Of a DNA stretch of 64,000 nucleotides, positions 55,174-64,000 are shown one piece after another; within the stretch, counting starts at the first letter, position 1, and every line of letters starts with the position of its first letter. The notes below the pieces were generated by a model. That model was not told the DNA's origin. It worked only from the letters and a program-made list of their open reading frames with translations, and did no database searches. Made by a program: the position numbers and the translations under genes. The DNA comes from Colwellia ponticola (GTDB lineage Bacteria > Pseudomonadota > Gammaproteobacteria > Enterobacterales > Alteromonadaceae): NCBI RefSeq assembly GCF_005885605.1, contig NZ_SZVP01000002.1:124001-188000 (forward strand), given 5' to 3'.

Positions 55174-56238
55174 CTAGCCATAGTTAAGACTCAAACCAGC
55201 GGTTTTTTCACCATGGTATAAAGTGATACACAAATCAGCTAATAAGATAAATATATTAAATTCACTGCTGGTTTTGCTTAATAAATCAATATCAGCAATA
55301 CGCACCATGGCACGTTTTACGTTACCTAGCTGTATATGCGTTAAGGCGTGTTGGTATAAAGGTTTACGTTTATCCCAAATGCGATACTGTTTATAAATAG
55401 TGGCAATATTTTCGCCTTGTGATAATTGAGTTAACATGGCGTATAGTTGCTGTATCTCTTTATGGAATACCCACATTAACTGAGCCGGTGCCATACCTTC
55501 TTGCTGTAGTTGATCAAGCATGGTAATACACTTAGCACAATCGCCCAGTAATAAAGCATCAATCACCTGAAAAGGGTTAAATTTAGCCTGTTTAATAATT
55601 ATTTGTTCGGCTTGTTCAATACCTATTGGCTGTGAGCCAAACAAGAGGGCAAGTTTATCTAGCTCTTGGGCAAGTGCGAGTAAATTACCTTCAAATAAAG
55701 CAATAAGTAGTGCGTTTAATTCAGCAGAAATAGTTAGCTGTAATTGTCTTGCTTGGTTATTCAACCATTGAGGCATCGCCTTGAGCTCAATATCATACAA
55801 TGGCAAATAGCAGCCTAACTGCGTTAGGTTTTTAAACCATTTTTTGTTAGCGCTAGCAGCATCTAATTTTTCGCCATGAAATATAAAGATAACATCGTGG
55901 GGGAAGTGAGCACTAGCAATGTCTTGTGCTAAGCGCTCAGCTAACGCTAGCAAGGCTTTATTACCAGCATCACCAACTTTTACTGTGGTTAATTCAACTT
56001 CAATAATACGTTGGCTGGCAAAAAGGCTTAATGATTGATACTCATCTAATAGCAGTTGCCAGTCAAAACTACTATCACTGCTAAAGCGTATAACCTCACT
56101 AAAACCTTGGTTTTTTGCATGGTTTTTAATCGCGGCTAAACTGTTGTTTTTTTGCCAAGGTTCATCGCCAAAAACCAACCATACCGGTTTAAAACCTTGT
56201 TGGAGCGTTTTATTGAGTTGGTTGTGGTAAATTTTCAT
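55174..56238 (-). CDS. holA: DNA polymerase III delta subunit HolA
   Basis: The delta subunit opens the sliding clamp in the clamp loader. The 354-residue protein has the AAA+-like fold without Walker motifs, as expected, with KPVWLVFGDEPWQKNNSLAAI at the start, then IEVELTTVKVGDAG, and the mid-section KFNPFQVIDALLLGD typical of HolA. It sits between lptE and nadD in the conserved order, with a 197-bp gap to lptE. Confidence 0.95.
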   Translation of the reverse strand: MKIYHNQLNKTLQQGFKPVWLVFGDEPWQKNNSLAAIKNHAKNQGFSEVIRFSSDSSFDWQLLLDEYQSLSLFASQRIIEVELTTVKVGDAGNKALLALAERLAQDIASAHFPHDVIFIFHGEKLDAASANKKWFKNLTQLGCYLPLYDIELKAMPQWLNNQARQLQLTISAELNALLIALFEGNLLALAQELDKLALLFGSQPIGIEQAEQIIIKQAKFNPFQVIDALLLGDCAKCITMLDQLQQEGMAPAQLMWVFHKEIQQLYAMLTQLSQGENIATIYKQYRIWDKRKPLYQHALTHIQLGNVKRAMVRIADIDLLSKTSSEFNIFILLADLCITLYHGEKTAGLSLNYG

Positions 56239-56383
56239 GAAAACCTTTTAAGGGGAGCGAGTGGTTACTAAATATGAGTTGCTTAATGGTAGCAGCTCAA
56301 TAGTGGCTATCGAATATTAGCGGCAAAGAATAAGTAAAAAAGCAGTGATAGGTGAATCACGTTAAACACACTAGTGTTAAAGA

Positions 56384-56414
56384 GGGTAATGATATTGAAT
56401 AAATCTCATTACCC
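56384..56414 (-). terminator. Hairpin between lptE and holA
   Basis: GGGTAATGA (56384-56392) pairs exactly with TCATTACCC (56406-56414). The following minus-strand sequence has only a short T-rich patch. Just beside it, GATTACC is repeated in tandem. It may be a weak terminator or an mRNA-stabilising hairpin. Confidence 0.5.
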
Positions 56415-56435
56415 ATTACCGATTACCGATTAGGG

Positions 56436-56975
56436 CTAGTGTTGTACTCTAGCTAAATCACGTAATATTTTATCGGCCGCGGCTGTTCGCATTTCACTTA
56501 ACAATAAAGCTAACTCTCTACTTTTTGCTAACGCAAGATTAGGATCATCTTGATAATCACGATAAAGTTCAAAGTTAAACTTCCTTGCCTCTTCACCCGC
56601 AAAGCGCACATAATATTGCACTGAATATATCAGCTCATATTCAGCTACTTGACCATTGGAAAAAAGTGATAAGGTACGCCTATCTAATTTATCAGAAACA
56701 ATACGTAATTCAGGCACGTCAACCGCTGAGTGCTGTAACACCTTAACTTGGTTGTGCGATAAGTTAAGCTTTACTAACCGTGTTAGTTCACCGTGAACAT
56801 CACTTGAACTAACATACAAGGTTTGTAATTTGTCATCGAGTAAATAATCACCGCGCAGTTGAAAACCACAAGCGGATAACAAGCTTGTGGTCAGCACTGC
56901 GATAGCTAATTTTCTTAACATTAACGTGAAGCGCTTACTCGTTAAACGCTTCATTATTAGGCTTAATGTATACAT
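56436..56975 (-). CDS. lptE: LPS assembly lipoprotein LptE
   Basis: LptE plugs the LptD barrel and helps place LPS in the outer leaflet. The lipoprotein signal LLSACGFQLRG gives the lipidated Cys36. The mature part has the family's FQLRGDY start and a two-layer fold, including TLSLFSNGQVAEYEL. The frame opens at ATG 56975 (179 residues), but later ATGs would give a signal peptide of more ordinary length, and none has a clear ribosome binding site. It follows leuS at 59 bp, as in E. coli. Confidence 0.93.
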   Translation of the reverse strand: MYTLSLIMKRLTSKRFTLMLRKLAIAVLTTSLLSACGFQLRGDYLLDDKLQTLYVSSSDVHGELTRLVKLNLSHNQVKVLQHSAVDVPELRIVSDKLDRRTLSLFSNGQVAEYELIYSVQYYVRFAGEEARKFNFELYRDYQDDPNLALAKSRELALLLSEMRTAAADKILRDLARVQH

Positions 56976-57034
56976 TGATTAGTTACCGTTAATAGCAAAA
57001 GCCCATTAGTAGCAGGCACATAAGTGACAAACAA

Positions 57035-59626
57035 CTAGTTGGCAACAATATTAAGTAGTTTACCTGGAATATAAATAACTTTGCGTATGGTATTTCCCGT
57101 AGTAAATTTCAACACACTTTCATCCGCTAAACCCAGTGCTTCAACAGTTTCTTTAGTGGCATCAGCAGCGACGGTAAGTTTTGCACGGACTTTGCCATTA
57201 ACTTGTACGATAATAAGCTTTTCATCTTCGACTAATGCGCTATCGTCAACGATAGGCCAGCTAGCATCTTCAACATGACACTCGCTATTCCCCACTAACT
57301 GCCATAAGTGGTGACATAAATGCGGGGTAATTGGGGTTAACATTAATACCACAGCACGAACCGCTTCTTGCATAACCGCTTTGTCTTCATCACTGGTTAA
57401 TTTAGCTTTGCCCAAATGATTCATTAATTCCATAATCGCGGCAATAGCAGTATTAAAGGTATTACGACGACCAATGTCATCAGTTACTTTAGCAATCGTT
57501 TTATGTAATTCACGACGTAGCTTTTTATGACCAGCGTTTAACGTTAATGAGTTCATATCCACAACAGCGGAATCATGAGTACTTTCAACAAAATCATGGG
57601 CTAATTTATAAACACGTTTAACAAAGCGATGAGCGCCTTCAACGCCAGCATCAGACCATTCTAACGTTTGCTCTGGTGGTGAAGTGAACATGATAAATAA
57701 ACGCACCGTATCAGCGCCGTATTTCTCAATAACTTCTTGTGGGTCAATACCATTGTTTTTCGATTTTGACATTTTACTCATACCTGCAGATAACACAGGT
57801 TGACCATCAATTTTACTGATTGATGAAATAATTTGGCCTTTGTCATCACGCTCTACCGTGACATTTGCGGGGGCAATCCATTCCTGTGCGCCATTGTCCG
57901 CTTCACGATAATAGGTTTCTGCTAACACCATGCCTTGACATAACAGCTTTTTAAAGGGTTCGTCACAATCAACTAAACCGACATCACGTAATAACTTATG
58001 GAAAAAGCGTGAGTAAAGTAAATGTAAAATAGCATGCTCGATACCACCAATGTACTGATCTACAGGTAACCAATAATTTGCTTTAGCGGGATCAATCATT
58101 TGACTGTCATCATTAGGTGAACAGTAACGAGCGTAATACCAAGAAGATTCCATAAAGGTATCAAACGTATCGGTTTCCCGTAACGCGTCTTCACCGTTAT
58201 AAGTGGTTTTTGCCCACTGGGGATCATCTTTAATAGGGGAAGTGGTACCATTCATGACCACATCTTCTGGCAGTACAACCGGTAATTCACTGGCCGGAAC
58301 CGGTACCGACTCACCGTTAGCAAGGTTAATCATTGGGATTGGCGTGCCCCAATAACGTTGACGAGAAACCCCCCAATCACGTAAACGGTAATTAGTGGTG
58401 GTTTTACCTTTATTTTCACTAATCAGCTTATCGCTTATCGCTTTAAAAGCTTGATCGAAATCTAAACCGTCAAATTCACCTGAATTGATCAAGGTTGACT
58501 TTTCTGTAATAGCAGCCTTATTAATATCATCAGACTCTTGTCCAGCAACCACTTGCTCAATGGCTAAACCATACTTAAGTGCAAACTCATAATCACGTTG
58601 ATCGTGTGCAGGTACTGACATAACAGCACCTGAGCCATAATCCATTAACACAAAGTTTGCCGCCCACACCGGGACTAATTTACCGGTAAGTGGGTGAATT
58701 GCTTTAAGGCCGGTATCAACACCTTTCTTTTCCATGGCAGCCATGTCAGCTTCGGTGGTTTTACTGCTTTTACACTCTTCAATAAATGCCGCTAGCTCGG
58801 CATTATCTGCTGCTGCAGCAAGCGCTAATGGATGTTGCGCCGCTAAGGCGACATAAGTAACGCCCATTAAGGTATCAGGTCTGGTGGTGTAAATATCAAA
58901 ACTATCAGTTGAGTCGGCAACAGCAAAAGTCATCTCAACACCTTGAGAACGACCAATCCAGTTACGTTGCATAGTTTTTACTTGCTCAGGCCACTCGGTT
59001 AGTTTGTCTAAATCTTCAAGTAACTCTTCCGCATAGTCAGTAATTTTAATAAACCATTGTGGAATTTGTTTTCGTTCAACCATGGCGCCTGAACGCCAGC
59101 CTCTACCGTCAATAACTTGCTCATTGGCTAACACGGTTTGATCAACCGGGTCCCAGTTTACCGTGGCATTTTTCTTGTAAACTAAACCTTTTTCAAAAAG
59201 TTGTGTGAAAAACCATTGTTCCCAGCGGTAGTAATCAGGTTTACAGGTTGCTAACTCACGGTTCCAGTCATAGCCAAAACCAAGTGATTGCAATTGATTA
59301 CGCATGTAATCAATATTTTCGTAAGTCCATTTACCTGGTGCAGTTTTGTTTTTAATTGCTGCGTTTTCTGCCGGTAAGCCAAAAGCATCCCATCCCATAG
59401 GCTGCATAACATTTTTGCCTTGCATACGTTGGTAGCGAGAAATAACATCACCTAAGCTGTAGTTACGTACATGACCCATGTGTAGTCGGCCACTTGGATA
59501 AGGAAACATGGCTAAGCAATAATATTTTTCTTTATCTGGGTTTTCAATGGCTTGAAAGGTGTTGTTATCAGTCCAAAATTTTTGTACTGTAGCTTCAATC
59601 GCTTGGGGATTATAAATGGCTTCCAT
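57035..59626 (-). CDS. leuS: Leucyl-tRNA synthetase
   Basis: This class I synthetase charges tRNA-Leu. The 863-residue protein has the HIGH-type motif HMGH (49-52 in [13 protein letters not shown]), the CP1 editing domain with [17 protein letters not shown] at 618-622, and the C-terminal domain ending in [13 protein letters not shown]. Length matches E. coli LeuRS (860). It leads the leuS-lptE-holA-nadD-rsfS-rlmH-mrdA run. Confidence 0.98.
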   Translation of the reverse strand: MEAIYNPQAIEATVQKFWTDNNTFQAIENPDKEKYYCLAMFPYPSGRLHMGHVRNYSLGDVISRYQRMQGKNVMQPMGWDAFGLPAENAAIKNKTAPGKWTYENIDYMRNQLQSLGFGYDWNRELATCKPDYYRWEQWFFTQLFEKGLVYKKNATVNWDPVDQTVLANEQVIDGRGWRSGAMVERKQIPQWFIKITDYAEELLEDLDKLTEWPEQVKTMQRNWIGRSQGVEMTFAVADSTDSFDIYTTRPDTLMGVTYVALAAQHPLALAAAADNAELAAFIEECKSSKTTEADMAAMEKKGVDTGLKAIHPLTGKLVPVWAANFVLMDYGSGAVMSVPAHDQRDYEFALKYGLAIEQVVAGQESDDINKAAITEKSTLINSGEFDGLDFDQAFKAISDKLISENKGKTTTNYRLRDWGVSRQRYWGTPIPMINLANGESVPVPASELPVVLPEDVVMNGTTSPIKDDPQWAKTTYNGEDALRETDTFDTFMESSWYYARYCSPNDDSQMIDPAKANYWLPVDQYIGGIEHAILHLLYSRFFHKLLRDVGLVDCDEPFKKLLCQGMVLAETYYREADNGAQEWIAPANVTVERDDKGQIISSISKIDGQPVLSAGMSKMSKSKNNGIDPQEVIEKYGADTVRLFIMFTSPPEQTLEWSDAGVEGAHRFVKRVYKLAHDFVESTHDSAVVDMNSLTLNAGHKKLRRELHKTIAKVTDDIGRRNTFNTAIAAIMELMNHLGKAKLTSDEDKAVMQEAVRAVVLMLTPITPHLCHHLWQLVGNSECHVEDASWPIVDDSALVEDEKLIIVQVNGKVRAKLTVAADATKETVEALGLADESVLKFTTGNTIRKVIYIPGKLLNIVAN

Positions 59627-59768
59627 TAAGGTTTTCTCTAATGCTTTTAAGGTGTTTTAATTTGTTTGCTCGCTGGTGTGAAATTGAATAAATAGCAGTC
59701 AAACAGACGTTATATTATGGCAGTAGAATACCTTATGTGACGGGGTAACAACAAGTATAATTATATAC

Positions 59769-59962
59769 ATACCCAAACCACTTCCAGATGTGAGTTTAAG
59801 GATGGTCGAGCGAATCATCATCAAGGTGGCTTTTTTTATTGGCGGGCATTCCCCTATAAAAAGGGGCAACCAGGGGCATGTTTTGCTCAGGTGTACCCAA
59901 GGGCTGGGTTAGAAAAATTTCTAAGTGCAGCGTAATTGTGCATCTTGAAGTCGTTTAGGTAT
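59769..59962. mobile_element. MITE-like element with 22-bp terminal inverted repeats
   Basis: ATACCCAAACCACTTCCAGATG, split here as 59769-59790, matches the reverse complement of 59941-59962 (starting CATCTTGAAGTCG) at 19 of 22 positions. The 194-bp unit has no coding frame. It contains a CCCCT/AGGGG hairpin and lies in the 397-bp divergent gap between leuS and the ybeL-like gene. The ends resemble those of small repeats that are common in marine Vibrio and Alteromonadales. I see no convincing target duplication. Confidence 0.6.
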
Positions 59963-60023
59963 AAGCCATAACTTTTCCTATACTTACCCTATAGAGAAGT
60001 TCAACGTGTAAGGGAGAATATTA

Positions 60024-60509
60024 ATGACACCACAAAATGATTACTTTGCTGATATTTATAGAAAACTCAATGATTGGTTAACGGAAGTAAAAGTTGAGCA
60101 AAAACCACACATTGATGAATTTATTAAGCAAGCTAAGTTATATGCAGAGGCAGCTGAAACTATGTCTGAAGAAAAACTGCAGCAATTTACTGATAATTTA
60201 AAATATGATTTACATGACTTTTATCAGTTAAATAGAAAACAAGTTGAAGACTCGGTTTACTTAGGGTTATTAAATGAAACCTTGTGGGATAACCTCGCTA
60301 AATTAACCGATAAATCACAAGTAGAGTGGGCTGAGCTTGTTGATGATTTTAATCATGACGGTGTCTATAAAAGTGGTGATTTTATTGGTTTTGGCGAATT
60401 ACAGTGCGAACAGTGTGATGAAATAACCACCGTGATGCATTTTAGTGAAATTGCTGATTGCGCTCACTGTGGCTCAAAAGATTTTATCCGCCTACCTCTT
60501 AATCCTTAA
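60024..60509 (+). CDS. YbeL-like zinc-ribbon protein (DUF1451)
   Basis: The 161-residue protein has an N-terminal helical part (about 1-115) and a C-terminal zinc ribbon with Cys128, Cys131, Cys146 and Cys149 (LQCEQCDE and CAHCGS). The family has no established activity. It is divergent from leuS, the same arrangement as ybeL-leuS in E. coli, which supports orthology. A nucleic-acid or protein-binding role is only a guess from the ribbon. Confidence 0.88.
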   Translation: MTPQNDYFADIYRKLNDWLTEVKVEQKPHIDEFIKQAKLYAEAAETMSEEKLQQFTDNLKYDLHDFYQLNRKQVEDSVYLGLLNETLWDNLAKLTDKSQVEWAELVDDFNHDGVYKSGDFIGFGELQCEQCDEITTVMHFSEIADCAHCGSKDFIRLPLNP

Positions 60510-60684
60510 CCCTGTATTGCTTTACGTCGTTTCGCACGGCATTTATGCCTGTTTACTGTAAAAGTCTCTGTAGGCATTTGTGGTAGACGCTTATAAAATC
60601 AACTTGTTAGTATAAATACTAGCAAGTACACTAGCGCCAAAATTTAGACCATATATTTTCGACATAACTCGATACTTCATTAGT

Positions 60685-60709
60685 AGGAGCGATACGCAAT
60701 AACGCTCCT
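60685..60709 (+). promoter_or_regulatory. Hairpin in the leader of the Lon-like gene
   Basis: AGGAGCG (60685-60691) pairs with CGCTCCT (60703-60709), ending 12 bp before the start codon and just before the AAAGGA ribosome binding site. A regulatory role is possible but untested. Confidence 0.4.
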
Positions 60710-60721
60710 TAAAGGATTTAC

Positions 60722-63139
60722 ATGACAGAAACTCTTGCTTGCCTTGCAGATAAAACTCGCCTTGGTGTTAATGAACTCACCTCTCCTTTATCAGCATCAT
60801 TATTTTCACCGGACAAAATAATAGCCGATAAAGAAGATGATGTTACTAAACAAACTTTTGTTGGTCATGAAAGAGCAAAAGAGGCTTTAGCGTTTGGCTT
60901 GTCTATGTCTGCTATTGGTTTTAATGTTTTTGCGCTGGGCGAGCATGGCACCGGGCGACAAACATTAATCAAGCAAATGTTAACTTCGCTTGCCAGCGAG
61001 CAAGCCTCACCTGATGAATGGTGTTATACCAATAACTTTGATGAAAGCCATATTCCTTTAACGTTATCTGTTAAACCAGGTGGCGGTAAAAAGCTATTAC
61101 AGAGTATGAACAAATTTATTGATGTTTTACTGAGCTTATTTCCAGAGATATTTGATAACCCTAACTATCAACGACAAAAATCGGCTATCGATAGAGAGTT
61201 TAATCAAAAATACGATCAAGCGATTGCCGTGGTAGAAGAGCTGGCACTTAAGAAAAATGTTATTTTATATGAAGAAAATGGTGAAGTTGGCTTTTCACCT
61301 TTAGTTGACGGCAAACCATTAAGTGATAAAGATTTCACTAATTTATCTGAAACCGATCGTACTAATTTTTATCAATCGTTAAATGAATTAGAAAATGTAT
61401 TGTCAGAGCAATTATTAGAGCTGCCTTTATGGAAACGCCTTTCTTTTGAACAATTAAAAAAGCTTAAAAATGACACCGCTGAAAAAGCAATAGAGCCTTA
61501 CATTAAAGAGCTAGAGCAAGAGTTTAGTGACAATAAAGGTATCATAGATTATTTAGCTAAAGTCAAAGGTCATGTTATTGATGTGGCGCTAGAAGTGCTG
61601 GTTACTGAAGCTGATGATGCGCCAACAGATAAAGAGTTACGTAAATTAATGGTAGAGTATTTTTTGCCTAATTTATTGGTACCTCGTAACAGTACCCAAG
61701 GTGCGCCCGTTGTTTATGAGCAAAATCCTACCTATCAAAATCTGTTTGGTCATGTTGACGTGACCAGTTTTCAAGGCGGTAGTTATAGCAGCTATCGGTT
61801 AATAAGACCTGGCGCATTACACAAAGCTAATGGTGGTTATTTATTATTAGATGCAGAAAAATTGTTAAGCCAACCTGTAGTTTGGTCACGTTTGAAGTTA
61901 GCATTAAAAACGCAACAAATTACCATTGAAAACCCGTATGCTGAATTTAGCCCCTCAAGTGGTTATAGCTTACAGCCGAGTAAAATTCCGTTACAAGTAA
62001 AAGTCATTCTACTCGGCGATGCTGAAATCTATTATACCTTACAAGATTATGATCAAGAGTTTACTGAGCTCTTTCGAGTGTTAGCAGATTTTGATCGCCA
62101 CCTCGATAAAACTGATAGTAACTTAATCGCTTTTGGTGAACTTATTAGGCTGCGTGCTACCAAAAATAATTACCCAGAGGTTAGTGACGATGCCGTATTA
62201 GCTTTAGTACGTTACGCACTTAGACGAGGCGAGCATAAACATAAAATTTCAGCCAATATTGTCCAAGTGAATGATTTACTTGATGAAGCCAATTACTGTT
62301 GGGAAAAACAAGGGGGTAAAGGCTTACTAACTTCAGAGCACATTGCTTTAGCGCAGGCAGCGAAAAAACGTCGCATTGGCCGATTAAGTGAAACTTGGCT
62401 TAGCGAAATTAAAGAGCAACAAGTATTAATTAATACCGAAGGTGAATTTATCGGTAAGGTTAATGGCTTAACAGTACTTGAAATTGGCGATAGTATTTTT
62501 GGTACGCCTGCTCGTATAACCGCAACGGTTTACGCTGGGAGTGAAGGGGTGACAGACATTGAACGCGAAGTAGATTTAGGTAAGTCTATTCACTCTAAAG
62601 GCGTTTTATTGTTAACTGGTTATTTAGGGCATAAATATGGACAAAACTTTGCGGTAAGTATTTCTGCTAATATTGCCATCGAGCAGTCTTATGGCCATAT
62701 TGATGGTGATAGTGCTTCTATGGCTGAACTGTGTGCGCTTATTTCTTCTATTACTTTATTACCAATAGATCAGAGCCTTGCGATAACAGGCTCTATTAAC
62801 CAACATGGTGAAGTACAATCTATTGGCGGTGTGAACGAAAAAATAGAAGGCTTCTTTCAACTTTGCCAAGACAAAGGCTTAACGGGTAAGCAAGGTGTTA
62901 TTATCCCGAAAACGAATGTCATCAACTTAATGCTTAATGATGAAGTGATTAATGCAGTATCACGTGGAGAGTTTGCTATACATGCTGTTGAAACTATTGA
63001 TCAAGCATTAGAGCTATTAATGAATGCCGAGGCGGGTGTTATCAGCAAAACAGGGCGTTATCCACGTAAATCAATTCATGGCTTAGCATTAGATAAGCTC
63101 GAAAAATTTGCCGATATACTGGCAGGCGATGACGAGTAA
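60722..63139 (+). CDS. LonB-type ATP-dependent protease (YcbZ/AAA_32 family)
   Basis: The 805-residue protein combines a divergent AAA+ domain with a C-terminal Lon protease domain. Walker A is GEHGTGRQT (73-81), with Arg79 where Lys is usual; several members of this family have GTGR here. The protease dyad is Ser664 in DGDSASMAEL and Lys707 in GGVNEKIEGF, both intact. It lacks the N-terminal substrate domain of LonA and has no membrane helices, unlike archaeal LonB, so it fits the YcbZ group. Substrates are unknown. A 12-bp stem hairpin follows the gene. Confidence 0.9.
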   Translation: MTETLACLADKTRLGVNELTSPLSASLFSPDKIIADKEDDVTKQTFVGHERAKEALAFGLSMSAIGFNVFALGEHGTGRQTLIKQMLTSLASEQASPDEWCYTNNFDESHIPLTLSVKPGGGKKLLQSMNKFIDVLLSLFPEIFDNPNYQRQKSAIDREFNQKYDQAIAVVEELALKKNVILYEENGEVGFSPLVDGKPLSDKDFTNLSETDRTNFYQSLNELENVLSEQLLELPLWKRLSFEQLKKLKNDTAEKAIEPYIKELEQEFSDNKGIIDYLAKVKGHVIDVALEVLVTEADDAPTDKELRKLMVEYFLPNLLVPRNSTQGAPVVYEQNPTYQNLFGHVDVTSFQGGSYSSYRLIRPGALHKANGGYLLLDAEKLLSQPVVWSRLKLALKTQQITIENPYAEFSPSSGYSLQPSKIPLQVKVILLGDAEIYYTLQDYDQEFTELFRVLADFDRHLDKTDSNLIAFGELIRLRATKNNYPEVSDDAVLALVRYALRRGEHKHKISANIVQVNDLLDEANYCWEKQGGKGLLTSEHIALAQAAKKRRIGRLSETWLSEIKEQQVLINTEGEFIGKVNGLTVLEIGDSIFGTPARITATVYAGSEGVTDIEREVDLGKSIHSKGVLLLTGYLGHKYGQNFAVSISANIAIEQSYGHIDGDSASMAELCALISSITLLPIDQSLAITGSINQHGEVQSIGGVNEKIEGFFQLCQDKGLTGKQGVIIPKTNVINLMLNDEVINAVSRGEFAIHAVETIDQALELLMNAEAGVISKTGRYPRKSIHGLALDKLEKFADILAGDDE

Positions 63140-63180
63140 TTGCTATTAGTTATATAATACCACTTAGCATAAAGTCAAAA

Positions 63181-63213
63181 ATAGCACGACACATTGATAA
63201 CGTGTCGTGCTAT
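63181..63213 (+). terminator. Hairpin after the Lon-like gene
   Basis: ATAGCACGACAC (63181-63192) pairs with GTGTCGTGCTAT (63202-63213). The T-run is weak on the plus strand. Given its position it is probably the terminator of the Lon-like gene. Confidence 0.6.
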
Positions 63214-63327
63214 TCCAATAAAGTAATAACCATTTGACTTAAGTAAAGTTAATCCAATTAATACAGACTCAGCAACAAACTTAACGCTAGCCAAGTGAGA
63301 TTATTTAGTGTTTATATTATAAAAACC

Positions 63328-63355
63328 TTGCCTACTCATCTGATCTCTGTATAAT
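63328..63355 (+). promoter_or_regulatory. Sigma70 promoter of the DEAD-box helicase gene
   Basis: TTGCCT (63328-63333), a 16-nt spacer and a perfect TATAAT (63350-63355) form a strong promoter, followed by a GC-rich discriminator. The start would be near 63362, about 484 bp before the helicase ATG. Confidence 0.75.
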
Positions 63356-63361
63356 GCGCGC

Positions 63362-63845
63362 CTCGATGATAGATTGAATGAACGTAATCTACTTTATTAG
63401 CCAATACTTAGTATTATCTAATAAATACTTAGTAAACTATTCAATCTACTGCTTAGTAATTCAACTAACACTAGCCTAAAAGTGGCTTACTTATACCTAC
63501 TAGCTAGCGCTATCAATGATAGTTATTAGCATAGTTTAACGGACGTATAAGTATATCGAAATGAGTGGGGTTTTACCGCCCAATAGACTTGCCAGCTGAT
63601 TCACTCCTAGAATTAGCAAGAAATGTAGCGTCAACAGAACGCTATGCGCCTAAAGTCTTCCTGGTGGTTTCCTCGTATATATTTACGCAGGTTAAGACTT
63701 AGCAATTTAAATCAATTGTTGTATGAGCACAGTTAATTAACTAATAGTTAACTTAGCGGTAGCTTTACCATTGGTTTTTATAATAACGCCCAAAAAGTAG
63801 TTACGCCCAAGTAATACGCCTGCCTTGCGAAGATGAAAATTATTT
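63362..63845 (+). promoter_or_regulatory. Long structured 5' leader of the DEAD-box helicase gene
   Basis: No open frame fills this stretch, but several helices can be drawn. TAGATTGAAT (63370-63379) pairs with ATTCAATCTA (63439-63448). TAGCGT and ACGCTA pair near 63626-63645. AAGTCTT (63653-63659) plus CCTG (63660-63663) pair with CAGG (63688-63691) and AAGACTT (63694-63700). AATACTTAGTA occurs twice near 63403-63435. Long leaders are known for cold-shock helicase genes, and a cold or autoregulatory role is inference. Confidence 0.6.
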
Positions 63846-64000
63846 ATGACCGATCAAAAAACTGAAACTGAAACTGTACCTGTACCTGTAGAATTTGCCT
63901 CTTTAGGCTTACCTGAAAACTTATTATCCGCTGTTCTTTCTATTGGTTTTACCTCTGCTACCGATATTCAAGCATTGACTATTCCACCTTTACTTGAAGG
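63846..64000 (+). CDS. DEAD-box RNA helicase (DeaD/CsdA-like), N-terminal start only
   Basis: Only 51 codons lie in the window. After a Thr/Glu/Val-rich start (MTDQKTETETVPVP) comes FASLGLPENLLSAVLSIGF and the Q motif SATDIQALTIPPLLEG, the adenine-recognising beginning of DEAD-box helicases. The start aligns with DeaD/CsdA of E. coli, a cold-induced helicase for ribosome assembly and mRNA decay, but with so little sequence other DEAD-box members (RhlE, RhlB, SrmB) are not excluded. The long upstream leader supports DeaD. Confidence 0.75.
   Translation, partial: MTDQKTETETVPVPVEFASLGLPENLLSAVLSIGFTSATDIQALTIPPLLE

Noticed and set aside
56405-56435. GATTACC tandem repeats after lptE as a functional repeat array
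   Set aside because: Only about two and a half units, easily chance in AT-rich sequence beside a hairpin.
1-64000. A defence, phage or secretion island
   Set aside because: Nearly every gene belongs to a known core or signalling family in conserved order; apart from one mini-IS and two MITE-like elements no mobile machinery, toxin-antitoxin pair or restriction system was seen.

Overview
The window reads as a chromosomal stretch of a gammaproteobacterium of the order Alteromonadales, most likely Colwellia or a close relative. This rests on three things: low G+C with heavy use of A/T-ending codons, protein sequences that resemble Vibrio/Shewanella/Escherichia orthologues throughout, and gene order that follows E. 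coli blocks. The species call is inference. Coding density is high and almost everything is core metabolism, envelope biogenesis or signalling. I see no rRNA, tRNA, CRISPR array, prophage or classical defence island.

Layout. 1-4.6 kb: the end of an amidohydrolase, a secreted patatin fused to an outer-membrane barrel, a hexose-6-phosphate mutarotase and mutH. 4.8-10.9 kb: rppH, a 265-bp inverted-repeat element, ptsP, a TauE/SafE permease, lgt and thyA, which is the E. coli mutH/rppH-ptsP-lgt-thyA block with two insertions. 11.2-17.8 kb: a double-Cache GGDEF/EAL protein, an aldehyde dehydrogenase and a ferric-siderophore-type TonB receptor with a possible Fur box. 17.9-23.5 kb: sdaA-nudL-pabB (the E. 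coli order) and class I fumarase. 23.6-24.0 kb: a 390-bp internally deleted IS4-family element with both ends and a perfect 9-bp target duplication. 24.4-34.7 kb: nudC, rmuC, an NSS transporter, an MBL hydrolase plus voltage-gated channel operon, yaiI, a small heat-shock gene with a sigma32 promoter and a ROSE-like RNA thermometer, an exported Tpx, and a REC-CheC / PAS-GGDEF pair. 34.7-59.6 kb: the long conserved cluster lnt-corC-ybeY-ybeZ-miaB / ubiF / lipA-lipB-ybeD-dacA-rlpA-rodA-mrdA-rlmH-rsfS-nadD-holA-lptE-leuS, interrupted between miaB and ubiF by a frameshifted NIT-HAMP-PAS-GGDEF-EAL gene. 59.7-64 kb: a second inverted-repeat element, a ybeL-like zinc-ribbon gene, a LonB-type protease, and the start of a DEAD-box helicase behind a long structured leader.

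How the genes work together. The central cluster supplies envelope assembly: lipoprotein lipidation and N-acylation (lgt, lnt), cell elongation (mrdA, rodA), peptidoglycan trimming (dacA, rlpA) and LPS export (lptE). It also supplies lipoate and ubiquinone cofactors and ribosome/tRNA maturation. Three c-di-GMP enzymes lie within 33 kb, so surface-attachment signalling is a secondary theme.

Most interesting points. (1) The NIT-GGDEF-EAL gene is out of frame exactly at a CTTAC pentanucleotide repeat, and losing one unit restores a full-length protein. The same gene has a TTTTCACA x3 repeat just upstream, which suggests a switchable or recently broken c-di-GMP gene. (2) The ibpA-type gene shows a textbook sigma32 promoter and a ROSE-type thermometer hairpin over its ribosome binding site. 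(3) A mini-IS4 and two MITE-like elements sit in intergenic gaps, one of them ending 24 bp before the ptsP start. (4) The helicase leader has a strong promoter and several long-range helices. (5) The channel's selectivity filter carries the acidic pattern expected for calcium.
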